From Paramecium octaurelia (lineage: Eukaryota; Ciliophora; Oligohymenophorea; Peniculida; Parameciidae), in NCBI GenBank assembly GCA_905182995.1, contig CAJJDP010000027.1, forward strand, positions 432,066 to 496,065: a stretch of DNA of 64,000 nucleotides, in the 5' to 3' direction. This document shows positions 21,301-33,156 of the stretch, piece by piece. Both the position numbers and the translations under genes were made by a program. The stretch's first letter is position 1, and each line of letters starts with the position of its first letter. The notes below the pieces were generated by a model, which saw nothing but the letters and a program-made list of their open reading frames with translations, had not been told where the DNA came from and ran no database searches.

Positions 21301-21769
21301 CTAATCCATTGAGTCTGCATCTGATAATCCAAATGATCTCGTAGCAATATAATTTTAACCAATATTAACTGAAATTCAATAGGATTTTGTAACATTTTAA
21401 CAAGAATTTTCAAAAGTGGATAAACATTATAAGGAATGCTGCGAATTTTATTGTGAAAACTAATCAGAGTAATCAGATAAATTTGGTGAAAAAATAATGA
21501 AAATATTGAGATGTTTATACAAAAATAAATAAGAAAAGCTGATTAAAATAGAAAAGTTAAGAAAAGCTGAAGAATAAAAATTAAAATTATAATAATCTTA
21601 ACAAAATGAAAAACCTATAGCTAGAAATGAGAGAACGAACAAAACTTGGGTGCCTTAAAATCAATAAAATTAGGGATAAACAGTAATTAAAAAGGGAAGA
21701 GAAAGCATGGTCGATAAAGAAATTAAAGAGATGTAGAAATTTAAAAATCAAAGTAAATTTTTTAAATGA
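18376..21769 (+). CDS. formin (FH3-FH1-FH2), 1099 aa, four introns
   Basis: Formins nucleate and processively elongate actin filaments. The N-terminal 400 residues are a GBD/FH3 armadillo-like region (LIKNMNFISYLSDRLILLEA). A charged coiled coil follows at about 480-570. The FH1 domain, at about 600-645, has several runs of 5-9 prolines encoded at 20218-20345, which bind profilin. The FH2 domain runs from PMKPLFWTAIP through LRLGNFLNGN and TPKGNIAAFKL to about residue 1030. A basic tail follows. Introns: 18764-18788, 19177-19199, 21011-21033, 21187-21209. The gene begins 63 bp after the BEACH gene stop. Its TGA overlaps an ATG that opens the next small frame. Confidence 0.93.
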
Positions 21770-22017
21770 ATTATAATTTTGTTGTTAAAAATTCATTGAT
21801 TATGAAAAAAGAGATCATAAAATATGTTATCTAAAAAAAGGATAGGATATCTTCATGTAATATCTAAAGGGAAAATAAATTTCTCATAAAATCTCAAAAT
21901 AAATTAAAGAAGATTAGATAAACTCTCTAATTAGGAAATTTCAATAAATCTCTGGAAAATTAATACCAACAAGCTAGCATAGAATGGAATAATTTTGAGC
22001 ATATTAATAATAATTGA
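21766..22017 (+). CDS. possible small basic protein, 83 aa
   Basis: An uninterrupted frame starts at an ATG overlapping the formin stop codon (ATGA) and ends at TGA 22015-22017. The predicted product is basic, with MKKEIIKYVIQKKDRISS early and INNN at the end. It has no recognised domain. In this code two of the usual three stops are absent, so 80-codon frames arise by chance more often than usual. It could be a true tandem gene or spacer. The rest, 22018-22253, shows nothing. Confidence 0.25.
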
Positions 22018-22253
22018 TTTCAAATTAAATAATGTAATTTATAATATCATTTGTTGAATATGAGAAAATTTACTATATTTTACAGAATCTTTTTCAAATA
22101 ATTTAACACGGCATTTTATTAATGATTTTAATTGTATTAAATCCTCATCTATTTATATTGTAATAAAACACTGATAAATTAAGTAAAACTGAAAAAAACT
22201 TAAACAATACGAAAAACCTTGTATTTCAAAATAAATATGATATATCTGATAAG

Positions 22254-25200
22254 ATGTCACAATAAATTTTAAATAAATAGAAGATTCATGAGATTTAACA
22301 AAAGCAATCGTCTACTGGATCTCTTTCTTTAATATTAAATGTTTTCCAGTTTACAACCTCATATACATCCTCTAACCCAGCTTACGGATGGATTTCATCT
22401 CTAAAACTGATTTTATGGTTTTTGGTTTTTGGTTTAATCTCAACATTATATTTGTCAGTTCTCTATTTTGTTTCTTATTATTTAGCACTTATTTCGGTAT
22501 ACATTCTTTCAAACCAGAGGTTAATATCTTTTTCTTATTCAATCTCATCGTCCCCTGTACATTTTTATATTCTAATCATTATAAATTAAATTAATGTGAT
22601 TATGTCAATAATTCTTTGAAAATAAATCAAGAAAATGTTGATTATAATAGCCTTTACACCATAGCTTTATAAAGAGTCTCATTTGAGAATGGTAACATTT
22701 AATTGTTGTTATCAAATATATATTCATTATTATTTTAACAAACAACAATAAAAGATTATTTGGCTAAACTAGTTATGAGTGGAATACTAAATTGCAATAT
22801 TGCCTATATGAATTCCTCTCAACAAGAGCCAAAAGACTAGTCCAAATCAACTAAATTCTAAACTAGATTTATACCAATCTAAATTCTTCAATAAAACCCA
22901 AAAGTTTATTTTTACATTAGTTATCAATTAAAATATTTACTATCATCTATATTTCCTGTCTTTTTAAAGGAAAGTCTATCAATATCCAAATTTTAAATCA
23001 AGAGGGCAATCTCTAATAGAATCTTAAAGCCAAAGCTTTTAATCAAGATAGACAAATATTTTGGTTAAGGAAATGAAATTTCACCAGTGAACAGGAATTA
23101 ATATAAATACAGAATGAATTACTATAGAACTGATCATAAGATTAGATATTAAATTGCAGCTTAGTTTTATTAGTATGGTTGTTCTTTTTTTAAGGATTAA
23201 TAATTTTTATAACCCAAAATTACATGTAAACTTAAAATTCAGAAATATAGCCAAACAATTATTTTGATTTGATAAGTGTTCCACCCTCAATGAGAAAACA
23301 AAGTGCAAGAGTAGACTAAAGGCCAATACAAACTAGCAAAATGTATTTTGAATCAGATTCTAATATTGATAAGTAAGTATGATGATTAGGGTCAAGCACA
23401 TAATCTTTGCATAGTCTATTACAATAGAAAGAGGCTTAATTAGATTCATTACAGAGGAAATACATGTAAATTAGATAGGTAAAGTCAAGAAAGCCTTAAG
23501 GACAAAATTTTATGCATGGATATTTAGATGACTTGATCAATTCATTCAAAGATAAGGTTGACAACAATATAATCAGTGAGTTTATAAACTATTCGAATTC
23601 AATGAATGATCTCTATAGGATATAATAAACTCATTTACATCTTTGCTAGTAAAGATTGTAACAAGCAGATGCATTGGTTGATTAACTTAAAATACTTAAA
23701 GAAGCAGATCTCTTCAATCTAAAAAAGATAATTTAATCTTTATAAGAATCATTGTAATAAGCTTAAGTTACAGAATTAGATTCAAATAAATTATATAGAG
23801 ATCTTTAGAACATGAAGTTGAAGTATGCAAAATTGCAAAACTAATTTGAAATAGTACAAAAGTAGAATGATTATACTGAAAAAAATATGCTATCGATAAA
23901 GTAGCATTTACAGCATACAAATGAGGAAACTCAAATTTATAAGAAGACTTTAAGAAAAGAAGCTAGCTAGAATCAATTAAACCAAAGAAGAGTGTTTACC
24001 TTAGAATAAAGGTTGGAGGTTTTAAGCGGGAGTGACTATAAAAAAGTAGTTCTATTGATATTATATTAGGACAAAGACTCATTAAGAAACATTATAGAGG
24101 ATATGCTGAAGGAGAATGAAGCAAATAAAAGAAAGGCATTCTAAAAATGTCAAGAAGTTTTAAAGCTGGAATAAGCTGTTTAAGACTTAAAGGAAAAGAA
24201 TCAAAAGCTACAAAAGAGAAATATGTTGTTGGAGAAACAATTAAAATTGCTAGGGTATTCTGCTTATGATTTAAATGGAAATACTGTTGGACAAAAGACT
24301 ATAGTTGAAGCCAATGATCAGGATGATGAGATTTAGGATGTATTTTAGTTGGCTAACTTGCCTAATAAATTAGATTTTAAATTATATAATTTGAAATTGA
24401 GACAAAAGAATTTAGTGCAAGACTTATTAGATTGTGGTGTTAAGCAAGCTATTGATTAATTATTTTAAATGGATTAACAGCATCAAGTGGATTAAATTAG
24501 TATCTTCATGGATTTGTTTGTATAGTATAAGATTCTAGGAGAGAGTGTGAATAGTTTAATTAATTTAATTAAGCAATTATTGAAAATTGATTAGATTGAA
24601 GTAATAATGCAAAGACTGAGTTCTGATTCTTAGTTATTTAATTGTGAATTGATCCAATTATGGTTGATAGATTAATAGACTGCGACATTTTACACTTATA
24701 ATTAAAAAAATGAATTGGTCAATGCGTATATTGATACGGATGAATTTTTGAATGTCGTTAAATCATCATAGCCAATTTATAAATAATAAGCATTTGTTTA
24801 TAGAAATATTAATACTGCTAAATTCGCAAAGGATTGTTATCTTATACCGTTGTTAACTGATAGTAGATTAATTGGGATTATATCATTGGAAAATCTAAAT
24901 AATAAAAAATAGGATGCAAAATATCTTGGATTGCTGATTTCATAATTATTACTAGCAATTATAGATAAGGTATTGTAATTTAAACTCATAAATTATCAAT
25001 TGAGATACAAAAATCTCTTATTTGAAGCATTTACTGAATTATCAAAGTAAAAGTCAAAATTTAAGTTACAAAAGTCAATTGAAAGTCACTCTGAAACACT
25101 ATTTGGTGTGGCCAGTAGCAAATTTTTCTTTTATAATTAAGGGATCATTTATACTTACAAAGATGACTTGCATATAACTGAATATAGTTCAGATATAGGA

Positions 25201-25410
25201 GTTATTGGGTATGTAGCAAAATCGCAAGAGGCTTTGCTAATTGGTAATATTAAACAGCATCATTCATTTCATTAATCAGTAGATATGACTAGCGGATTAC
25301 CAATATTTACATTGCCCTTGGCCTTTGGTGTTTTGTAAATAGTATTGAATTAGAGTGCTTAATTATAATAAAATAGTAACAATTTTATTCTAATTAGATA
25401 AATCAATTGA
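22254..25410 (+). CDS. membrane-anchored coiled-coil protein with C-terminal GAF-like domains, 1017 aa
   Basis: The N-terminus carries two hydrophobic segments (LKLILWFLVFGLISTLYF at about 50-68 and VNIFFLFNLIVPCTFLYS at about 80-97). A serine- and glutamine-rich middle and a long coiled coil follow (about 420-650). The C-terminal 350 residues fold-match GAF domains: a first copy around AFVYRNINTAKFAKDCYLIP...LIGIISLEN and a second around IIYTYKDDLHITEYSSDIG. GAF domains bind small ligands such as cyclic nucleotides, but no catalytic domain follows. Introns: 22454-22485 (32 nt), 23173-23194, 23226-23250, 23373-23396. The first intron fuses the two membrane segments and is the least certain. 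Confidence 0.7.
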
Positions 25411-25603
25411 AGTTCGTAAGTTGTTACAACCAGGGGAAACTTTACAGAGCATGGCATTAATGTTCACATAAATTTGTAATTTCGCATATGAAATTCTAAA
25501 AAAAGAATTATCATGATACATTATAATAAAATTGACATTTTTCATATTTGAAATAACAATTTTTTAATATAAAATTAACAATAATGTAAACAATATGTTA
25601 TAC

Positions 25604-26755
25604 TCATTCTGCACTTTTTTCGGTAGAAGCTGCTATAATAGGTGCAACTGAGTATGCTTCTAATTGTAATTAGTTTTGACCTAACATTATGGATAATTTG
25701 AATACCAACAGCAACATAGGCTAATCCTTTCAATCCCCAAGTGTCTCCCCATGAATTTTCAATGACCCAATAGTTGACTCCATCTTGTTTGCCCCAACCA
25801 ATAACTTTGACTGCATGTCCATATTGGAATCTAATTAATTTAATAGAGAGTATACTTTGAACTTCCTTCAACAACTTCATAGACTCCTCCTTTGTAAACA
25901 AGGAAATCTTTGAAAACTTAGATCACAGCAACGACTGGACCATTGTTCAATATTTCTCTTTTGATGTTTTCCTCACCTGAGACAACACAATAATCATGGA
26001 TCTTATATTTTTCACAATTAGAGAAAAGAGCATCACAATTGTTTTTGGCATCTTCTGTTCCACTGTATGGTAAACATGAGGTTGAAACAAATCCTTGTTT
26101 CTTACCGACTTCCAAGACTCTTGTTACACTACCTCCTCCACACTTGTAGTTCTTGTCATCACATGAGATTGGGGATTATGGTGACAATTGGTCTTAGAAC
26201 TCTCCATTCTTGGATTTGCATAATCTATCACTTGTGGCTGATACTGCAGCAATTGAATAACTAGATGAGCAATTTCCTATTGATATTACAATTATTAATA
26301 CCCTAGAAGTAGATTGGTTATGCACACTCTGGTTAGGCTTCTCTGAAATTGTAGCTCTCTGGAATTATGACACCGCTTTCAGGACATTGTTAGATTTTTC
26401 CTTTAAATGTTAAATGATTGTTGAAAATGAATTTGGCATCACTGAATTTCCAATCCTTGAAGAAATCATTTGGCCCTTAGAGATAGGATCCTAAAGAATT
26501 GTGTGCAGCTATTTCCTCTTCATCTATTACAGGAGCTGTCGTTAATTTCTTGCTAGATCGTGTCAAAATGGAAAACAAAGCATAGACACAAACAAATCCG
26601 AATGCTCCTATGACCAAATGATAAGCATATTTTTCGAAAAAGCTTGGCTATGTTTGATTACGTCTTTTCATAGCTTAAGCTGCTTTCTCTCTTTGGGCAA
26701 CCTTTTCTGGAGATTAGGGAGATGGACTTCTCTATCTTTGAGACACTTAACTCAT
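25604..26755 (-). CDS. papain-family (C1A) cysteine protease with N-terminal membrane anchor, 358 aa
   Basis: An N-terminal basic tail of about 45 residues precedes a single transmembrane segment (LVIGAFGFVCVYALFSIL), a type II topology. The peptidase domain carries the catalytic Cys in QGNCSSSYSIAA, the catalytic His in YGHAVKVIGWG and the Asn in NSWGDTWG. In most papain-like enzymes the motif is CGSCW. Here the second Cys is Ser and the Trp is Tyr, so one conserved disulfide is missing. Three introns of 25 nt each (26277-26301, 25831-25855, 25681-25705) are required to assemble the catalytic motif and the C-terminus. There is no classical pro-peptide. The location is probably lysosomal or secretory membrane. 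Confidence 0.88.
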
Positions 26756-26829
26756 GTATTAATTTAATTATTCAACACGTTTTATTAATTAAATTATATA
26801 TATACTTTAAAATAACATATTTAATTAAG

Positions 26830-27926
26830 TCATGAGAAGAATGCATGCTCTAGGGCTTAACGTGCATTTATTCTTAATTTCTATGCAAATTAGGTTAATT
26901 AAATACATGATCATAAACAAAGATTTTTTCCAACAAATCAATCCCTTCTTTGGTAGCCCATCTCTTGTTCTTTTTATTCACCAATTTATTGAAATCTATT
27001 CGCTCTTCAACTTAAGGGATATCCTACAAACCTAATCTAATATGATATTTTTTCAGATATCCATATAAATCCTTGGTTCCCAACTTCAAAATTATTTATC
27101 TTAATTAATCTTTAAGATCTTTCCCTTTAAACAAGGGATCAGTCTTGAATATAAAATCAGCCAACATGCATCCAACTGCCCAAACATCAATTGAGTAATC
27201 ATATTTCTTATATTTCAATAATAACTCTGGTGCTTTATAATATCTAGTACCCATTCTAACAGATAAGGATTTTTATTTATCATAAAATTGACTTAAACCC
27301 CAATCTATTAATATAATATTATCATTTTTATCTACAAGAACATTTTCAGCTTTAATATCCCTATGCATTATATGTAATTCTTGGGCCTTATCGAGAGCAC
27401 TGAATATTTATTTAAAGTATTTTTTTACTTATTTTAAAGTGTACCTTCTTTTTTTAAGGATATTATATAAACTACGAGTTGTATTTTAGTAGGCAAATAT
27501 TATAGTGGTTTCAAGAGAATCATTATAAAGAGATTCCTATTTATCATCTATTGATTATATCTCCTTATTTACGAGTTATTAATAATAGTCAGCCTATTCA
27601 TCTTAATGTCCCTTGATAGCATCTATCATTTGAACAATATTGGGCAAACCTAATAAGGCTTACAGTATTGATATCTCTTGATTGATATCACTTTCTTTGG
27701 TGTCTTTGATATGTTTTAAAACAACTGGCTCTTAGTCTTCAATTCTATATGCCAAGTAAACCTTGGAGAAGGCACCTTTTCCTATCACTTTTTTTAATTC
27801 ATAATCAAAAATGTTTCCAGAATTGTAATCCAATATTTAATTGACTTCATCAGAATTGAGTTATTATTATTATTGATATGTAAAAGCAAAGATCTGAAGT
27901 GGTATGAGAAGGAAAAATAACATCAT
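26830..27926 (-). CDS. CK2-alpha-like Ser/Thr kinase with a signal peptide, 356 aa
   Basis: The kinase domain shows casein-kinase-2 alpha hallmarks: glycine loop IGKGAFSKV, HRDIKAEN catalytic loop, DWG in place of DFG, MGTRYYKAPELL and DYSIDVWAVGCM, and a C-terminal RINARQALEHAFF. One intron (26881-26906, 26 nt) lies near the 3' end. Unusually, the only plausible start, at 27926, gives a strong signal sequence (MMLFFLLIPLQIFAF) before the domain. The enzyme is therefore predicted to enter the secretory pathway, unlike canonical cytosolic or nuclear CK2. An 80-residue insertion region with acidic stretches is absent, and the length is typical. The catalytic residues look intact. Confidence 0.88.
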
Positions 27927-27975
27927 AAATAAAAAAACGTATTTTTTTAAATATTGCTTAAATACTAAAATAAAT

Positions 27976-28270
27976 TCACAATATTTTAGAATTACTCCAT
28001 TCTTTATTACAAACTGGGCAAATCTAACTTTACTTCAATCATCTGTCAATACAATGTTTTTGGAATCCATGGTTACATAATCCTTGCACTATTTTCCACT
28101 CAAGGTGTAAATTCAGAGTTTTTAAAACTTCCATTAAAATTTAATTGGCTTCACACACCAAACATTGTCCAAATGACTTTGTTAATCTATTGCACAATTA
28201 TCATCATTATTATTCCATGTCCAAATCCCAACAGCTTGCCAAGATTTGATTCTATTATATTATATTATCC
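27976..28270 (-). pseudogene. degenerate RBX1/ROC1-type RING-H2 gene
   Basis: The reading AVGIWTWNNNDDNCAI, then FGQCLVCEANQ, GLCNHGFQKHCIDR and LKQSQICPVCNKEW follows RBX1, the RING subunit of cullin-RING ubiquitin ligases. It is broken three ways. The second zinc Cys of the CAIC motif is replaced (CAID). A frame change lies between the first two Cys pairs, with no intron-like sequence to explain it. An in-frame TGA at 28039-28041 falls where the family has an invariant Trp (R-W-L-K). No clear start codon is in frame. It sits between two divergent kinase genes and looks like a decayed paralogue. Confidence 0.65.
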
Positions 28271-28291
28271 TATTCCATTAATTAAAATAAT

Positions 28292-29379
28292 ATGAAAAAT
28301 AGTGAGAATCTATAGAGCTACGCAGTAGAAAAAAGAATTGGTGAAGGTGCATTTGCAATAGTGTAAATCTCAGATCTTATGAAAGATATTTAGCTTAGGT
28401 GCAAGAGAGTGGAGAGAAAGTTGCAATAAAAAAAGCTCCGATAGACAAAAAATATAAAAACAGAGAGCTGGCCAACTTAAAATTACTGGGAGAACATCCA
28501 AACATTGTGGCCTTAAAAGATGCATTCTATGTGGTTGGTTAAAAGTATAAATTCTATACATTACATTCATCTTAGTGAGGAAGTTTACATTAATTATGTG
28601 ATGGAATATATGCCAGACAATTTATCTGATTATTTGAGGAATCTGAAGAAGCAGAAACAATAGTTAACATAGATTCAATTACAGATCATAACGTATTAAC
28701 TATTACGTGGTCTGGCCTTCATACATGGCAAGGGCATGGCACACAGAGACATCAAACCTCAGAACATTTTAATTGATGGAACAATCGTAAAATATTGTGA
28801 TTTCGGATCTGCTAAAATCATTTCAGGTGGATAGATCAACACTTCCTATTTATGTTCCAGACATTATAGGGCACCTGAATTGATATTTGGAGCCACCGAT
28901 TATTCTACTAGTATAGATATCTGGTCTTTGGGATGTGTCTTTGCTGAACTCATTTTATTGGAACCGCTATTTCCTGGCGAAAGTTCTGTTGATCAATTAG
29001 TCGAAATTATGAAGGTCTTAGGAACTCCAACAGCTACTGATATTGCAGAATTCAATGCTTCTAATACAGATTTTAAATTTCCTTAAGTCAAAGGACATCC
29101 ATGGTCTAAAGTCTTTTTAAAATATAAACCTGATCCCCAATTCATTGACTTAATTAAGAAGATGGTTAGGTATTAATTTTCATCAATGCTAGTTACTAAC
29201 CTTAACAGAGAATCAAACCGTTTATGGCATTGATGCATCCATTCTTTAATGATCTGAGAGAATTAAAGAATGAGGAGGTTCCAAATAAACTTTGGCAATT
29301 CACTCCAGAAGAAGAGAACATTTTTGGAAAACAGCCATTAAAACATCTCATGCCATCATGGTGGAAAGGTGGAAGATGA
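28292..29379 (+). CDS. GSK3/shaggy-type protein kinase, 336 aa, three introns
   Basis: The order of motifs is that of glycogen synthase kinase 3: [35 protein letters not shown] (invariant Lys), [19 protein letters not shown], a tyrosine-free activation loop [32 protein letters not shown] and the C-terminal [10 protein letters not shown]. Canonical GSK3 has SYICSRYYRAPEL. The activation-loop tyrosine is His here (SRHYRAPEL), leaving one Tyr. Introns: 28363-28385, 28545-28575 (31 nt), 29170-29192. It is slightly shorter than animal GSK3 because both tails are minimal. It starts about 20 bp from the RBX1 remnant. Confidence 0.93.
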
Positions 29380-29464
29380 CTATGATTATTTTAATACTGT
29401 AAAAAACAAATCTCTTTCATTCAATTGAAATTATTTTGTTATTAAAGAATTTATTATTATATTC

Positions 29465-30067
29465 ATGGATCAACAAATTAAAAAAGTATTTCATACGGCT
29501 TTGGTCTTAGTTCCTCCAAAGCAATGTATAGATTAAATATAACTTCTCAGGAAACAATACGATAAAGCGTACGAAAGATGGATGCCTCATGTCAATTTGT
29601 GTTTTCCTTTTGCAGATCCTGCCTAATTTGAATAAGTTTTCTAAGCACTTCAGAATCATTTGAGTAAGAAATTATACCATTTCAAACTAGAGGATTTTCC
29701 TGCTTTCTAAGTTCGGTTAAGAGAATTTAATCATTTTCAACATGGCAAAAATTGTGTTATGTGGTTAAACCCAGAATCTGAAAATGATGGAATCTAAAAG
29801 TTATACCAAGAAATCTTAAAGGTCTATCCCTAATTGGATGATCTTAATAAAAAATCAGAACATGGCTTTTAACCTCATATAACAATTGGATAGTTTGGAA
29901 CAAATCAGATTGAATAGAGAAAAAAAGCATTCCAACCTTAATTTTAGGAAGTCCAATTTCAATGTTAAGAGATACACATGATTAGCAGGAATGGATAAGA
30001 TGATCCATTTTAAATAATGCATACCATCAAGTAAGTTTATGATCTGATCGTTTAGATTCAAGACTGA
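29465..30067 (+). CDS. LigT-like 2H phosphoesterase-superfamily protein, 200 aa, intronless
   Basis: The product has the two active-site motifs of the 2H (2'-5' RNA ligase/cyclic phosphodiesterase) superfamily. The first is H-V-N within RWMPHVNLCFPF and the second is H-I-T within PHITIGQFG, about 95 residues apart. The first motif departs from the strict H-x-T/S by an Asn, as in the eukaryotic branch that reads RWxPHINLxYPF. That branch is linked to RNA-end or 2'-5'-linkage processing. The substrate is unknown. No membrane segment is present. It is followed 60 bp downstream by an acetyltransferase gene on the same strand. Confidence 0.8.
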
Positions 30068-30126
30068 GAATCCATAAGCCTATGAATATCCAGGTTAAAA
30101 ATGAATATAAATAATTATTATATTAT

Positions 30127-31125
30127 ATGTAAGGGTCTGAGATTTTGATTGCTCAAGCATAGCATAAAAATGAGTTAGTTCATCAGTTGTAGGAACAAGC
30201 TTATGAAACAGAATTCAAATAATTGGATAATAATCAAGTGACAAAGGCTATTGAGTACATTTTGGAGAACCCTCATTTTGGCTTTTTTTTTATTTATACC
30301 GAAAATCATCACATCTTCGGGTAGATCCTGATGACCAAAGAATATAATATCTACTCTGGATTAACTTGTTGGTTTCAATCTGTAAATTTATGAATTCAAC
30401 CATTTTAGGTTTATGTGAAGAAGGATCATAGAATGAAGGGAATATTTAAGTAAATGTACAAGGAATTTATGAAGTATGCAGCAAAGCAAAAAGCAGGGAC
30501 TAAATTATATGTCGAATTTGAGAATAAGAATGCTATCAAAGTCTATGAGAAATTGGGAATGATTAGAACAGAGGAAACCATATTTGAAGATGATTTCGTA
30601 TTTCATCCTGTCAAGTAAGTCAAATTACTTATTTAATTAGAATTATTAATCTTGGTTAAGATTGTGTAACGAGGACTTCCAGCAACAAAAAGGAATTAGA
30701 GGACTTATTAAAGAAAGGAAAAAGTATCTTAGGGAATGACTTAACTCAATAATTGTAAATTGAGGATTGTTTAAATAATAACAAAAATGCATTTATAATA
30801 ACAGAGAGTTCAACAGACTATTTGATAGGATTATACTTCATAGAATTTAGTGATTGGAGGAATGGAGTATTAATTAATTAATAAACATTAGATAATTCTG
30901 TGGTTTTACGATTTTGTAAGTTCTACCTATAATAATGGAATTATTAGTATAATGATGAGCAATATGCTGAATTCGATTAAGCATAAATAAATTAAATTTA
31001 ACCCTGAAGTGAAAGGAATTAGAATACTTGTAGACAGATCTAAAGGTTAGCGATTGGAGTAATTATTGGAAGTCATTGGTCTAAAAGAGTCACACTATTA
31101 TATATATTCTTAAAAAAGTGATTGA
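30127..31125 (+). CDS. GNAT-family N-acetyltransferase, probable two-domain, 306 aa
   Basis: The first half has the core GNAT signature: WFQSVYVKKDHRMKGIF (acetyl-CoA-binding R/K-x-x-G motif) and LYVEFENKNAIKVYEKLGM. The second half, after FHPVK, repeats the fold more weakly (LIGLYFIEFSDWRNG, YNNGIISIMM, IRILVDRSKGQRLEQLLEVIGL). This suggests an internal duplication with a degenerate second copy. Introns: 30382-30408 (27 nt, contains an in-frame TGA), 30615-30640, 30867-30891. The acceptor substrate cannot be predicted. Confidence 0.82.
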
Positions 31126-31211
31126 AAATGAGCAAGTATTTTAAATAAATAAAGTAACATGATTTCCTTCATCAATTATTTACGAAATTTAATTCGAATT
31201 TATTATTAAAA

Positions 31212-33156
31212 ATGTCAGATTAAGAAAAGAACTTGGAACCTCCTCAGGACTAACCAGATCAAGAACAATCACTCTTGCAACAAGCTCTAGATAATAGATA
31301 AGTTTTTGATTCGGAAATTTAATAATAAATTCAGAAAGATGCTTTTGCCTTAAAGATGGAATCTAATATTAAAGAAGAAGAATTAGGAATGATGAAGAGG
31401 GATATAATCAAGAGGAGGAAGAAGAGGGAAAAGAAGGAGAAGTTGATATCTGCAAGAAGATTAAAACGATTGTTGAAAAAGAAACCTGTTGATAAGATTA
31501 GATTAGTTTACTAAGCTTATTTCTTCCTAGTTAGTATCGCCGTACTCACACTAAGTATATTATCATACAGAGATCAAACAGTTTACGAAGGAGATTATCA
31601 ATAATTCGTTGACAATGTTAAGTCCTATGTAATTGATGATATTCAATTCACTTATACTAATAAAAATTGCAAAACTCAATTCGGAAGTCAAGTATTTTTT
31701 TATTCATATCTTAGTATTCGTCCCTTTATGAATATAATTGGCCAGGTACGAAGATTGGATGTGATTGCAGTAAAGGATTTAATTTCTCTTCATTAACAGA
31801 TTATAATATTGATGCGTTTTTCAGCGAATCCTTTATGCTTGGCCGTATTTGCAGTTAAGACTTGCTCTCAAAGAATTGTAATACAGTGAACGAACAACAA
31901 CCTAAAACCTTTAACTCATGGAATGATGGATCATATGGAAGACGTATCGTTATGCTTCAATTTTATTAGCCTTTGTCTTGTGTGCCAGAAGAAAAATTGG
32001 AATTGATTTACAATCTAACTCAACAAATTGTCAATCTGATCACAAAGTCTGTGGAACAGGTGATAATTCATTTTGTGTCCCCTCCGATACCAGTTGTCCT
32101 ATATCAGAAATTGGATTTACTACCAATTCAAATTATTAAAATTTATCATTAAAAAATAATACAAGTATAGGAGACATTTTTGATTTGGGATCAGGATTCT
32201 ATTTTTATTATATCAAAAACACTTCAAGTTTACCAATTGTAGAATTTAGAGTTACTGAAGGTGACAAAGTATGTAGAAGGAATTTAGATCAAAATATTTC
32301 ACCTAACCGAATAGATTATCCTTTAATGGTATCCATGAGAAGACAATGCGAAAATACTGATCAACTCTTCTAAGTTATCCATTCTATCGATGAAGAGTAA
32401 TTTTATCTTTCCAATAATGTAATTTATTTATCTGAAAAATTACCTTATTTTAACATTGATACCAAATATAATTGGACACTTCATGCTAAAACTTTTATTC
32501 CTTGGGCACCTCAATGTCGAGGTGAGTTATTTGATTAGGTTTTACAAGAAGGAGCTACTTTGCATCATGTTTACACATCTTTAAGAGTTTAACTAGGAGT
32601 GACTATTGCCTATTTTATTGTTATTGGCCTTATTTTTAATATTGTTGGAACGATGACTGCTTGCAACTTTGCTTGGTCTTGTATGGCAAGTAATAAATTA
32701 TTAATTATCATTATAGCTAAGCCTGAATCTTAATATAATTATATTTTCCTAATGGAAATTGGATTCAAAATACTATTATAAATAGCTGAAATAATAGTTA
32801 TAATAGTCTCCTTTGTGATTATAGATGACAAAAGAAAGATTATTAAATAAATTAATGATGATGGATGCGTATCTGATCCTGTTAGTGGCTATTTCTTTAC
32901 TAATTTGGAAAGTGATTTAACTAAATTTGCTTGGTCTTACAATCTAGCTAATTTAGTTATATTCGCAGTTACTCTTATTCTTGATCTAATCATAATTAAA
33001 CACTCAATTAATCAAGGACATCATCATGGAGCCAAAAAACACCATGAAAAAGGAGAACATTAAGAATTAGATATTGGATCTCATGGTGAATCAGGAAATT
33101 AGTAAGAAATTAAAAGTGATGTAAAACTCTAAGCTAAGACAGAGCCTCAAGTATGA
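31212..33156 (+). CDS. multi-pass membrane protein with cysteine-containing extracellular loop, 631 aa
   Basis: A charged N-terminal cytoplasmic region (residues 1-90) is followed by one transmembrane helix (AYFFLVSIAVLTLSIL). A large loop of about 300 residues then contains spaced cysteines (GCDCSKGFNF, CQSDHKVCG, FCVPSDTSCPI). Three more helices follow: VTIAYFIVIGLIFNIV, LLQIAEIIVIIVSFVII and NLVIFAVTLILDLIII. The tail is His/Glu/Gln-rich. Introns 31692-31714 and 31944-31969 are needed to keep the loop open. This N-helix/large loop/three-helix pattern is common in ciliate-specific membrane families. The function is not recognised. Confidence 0.78.
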
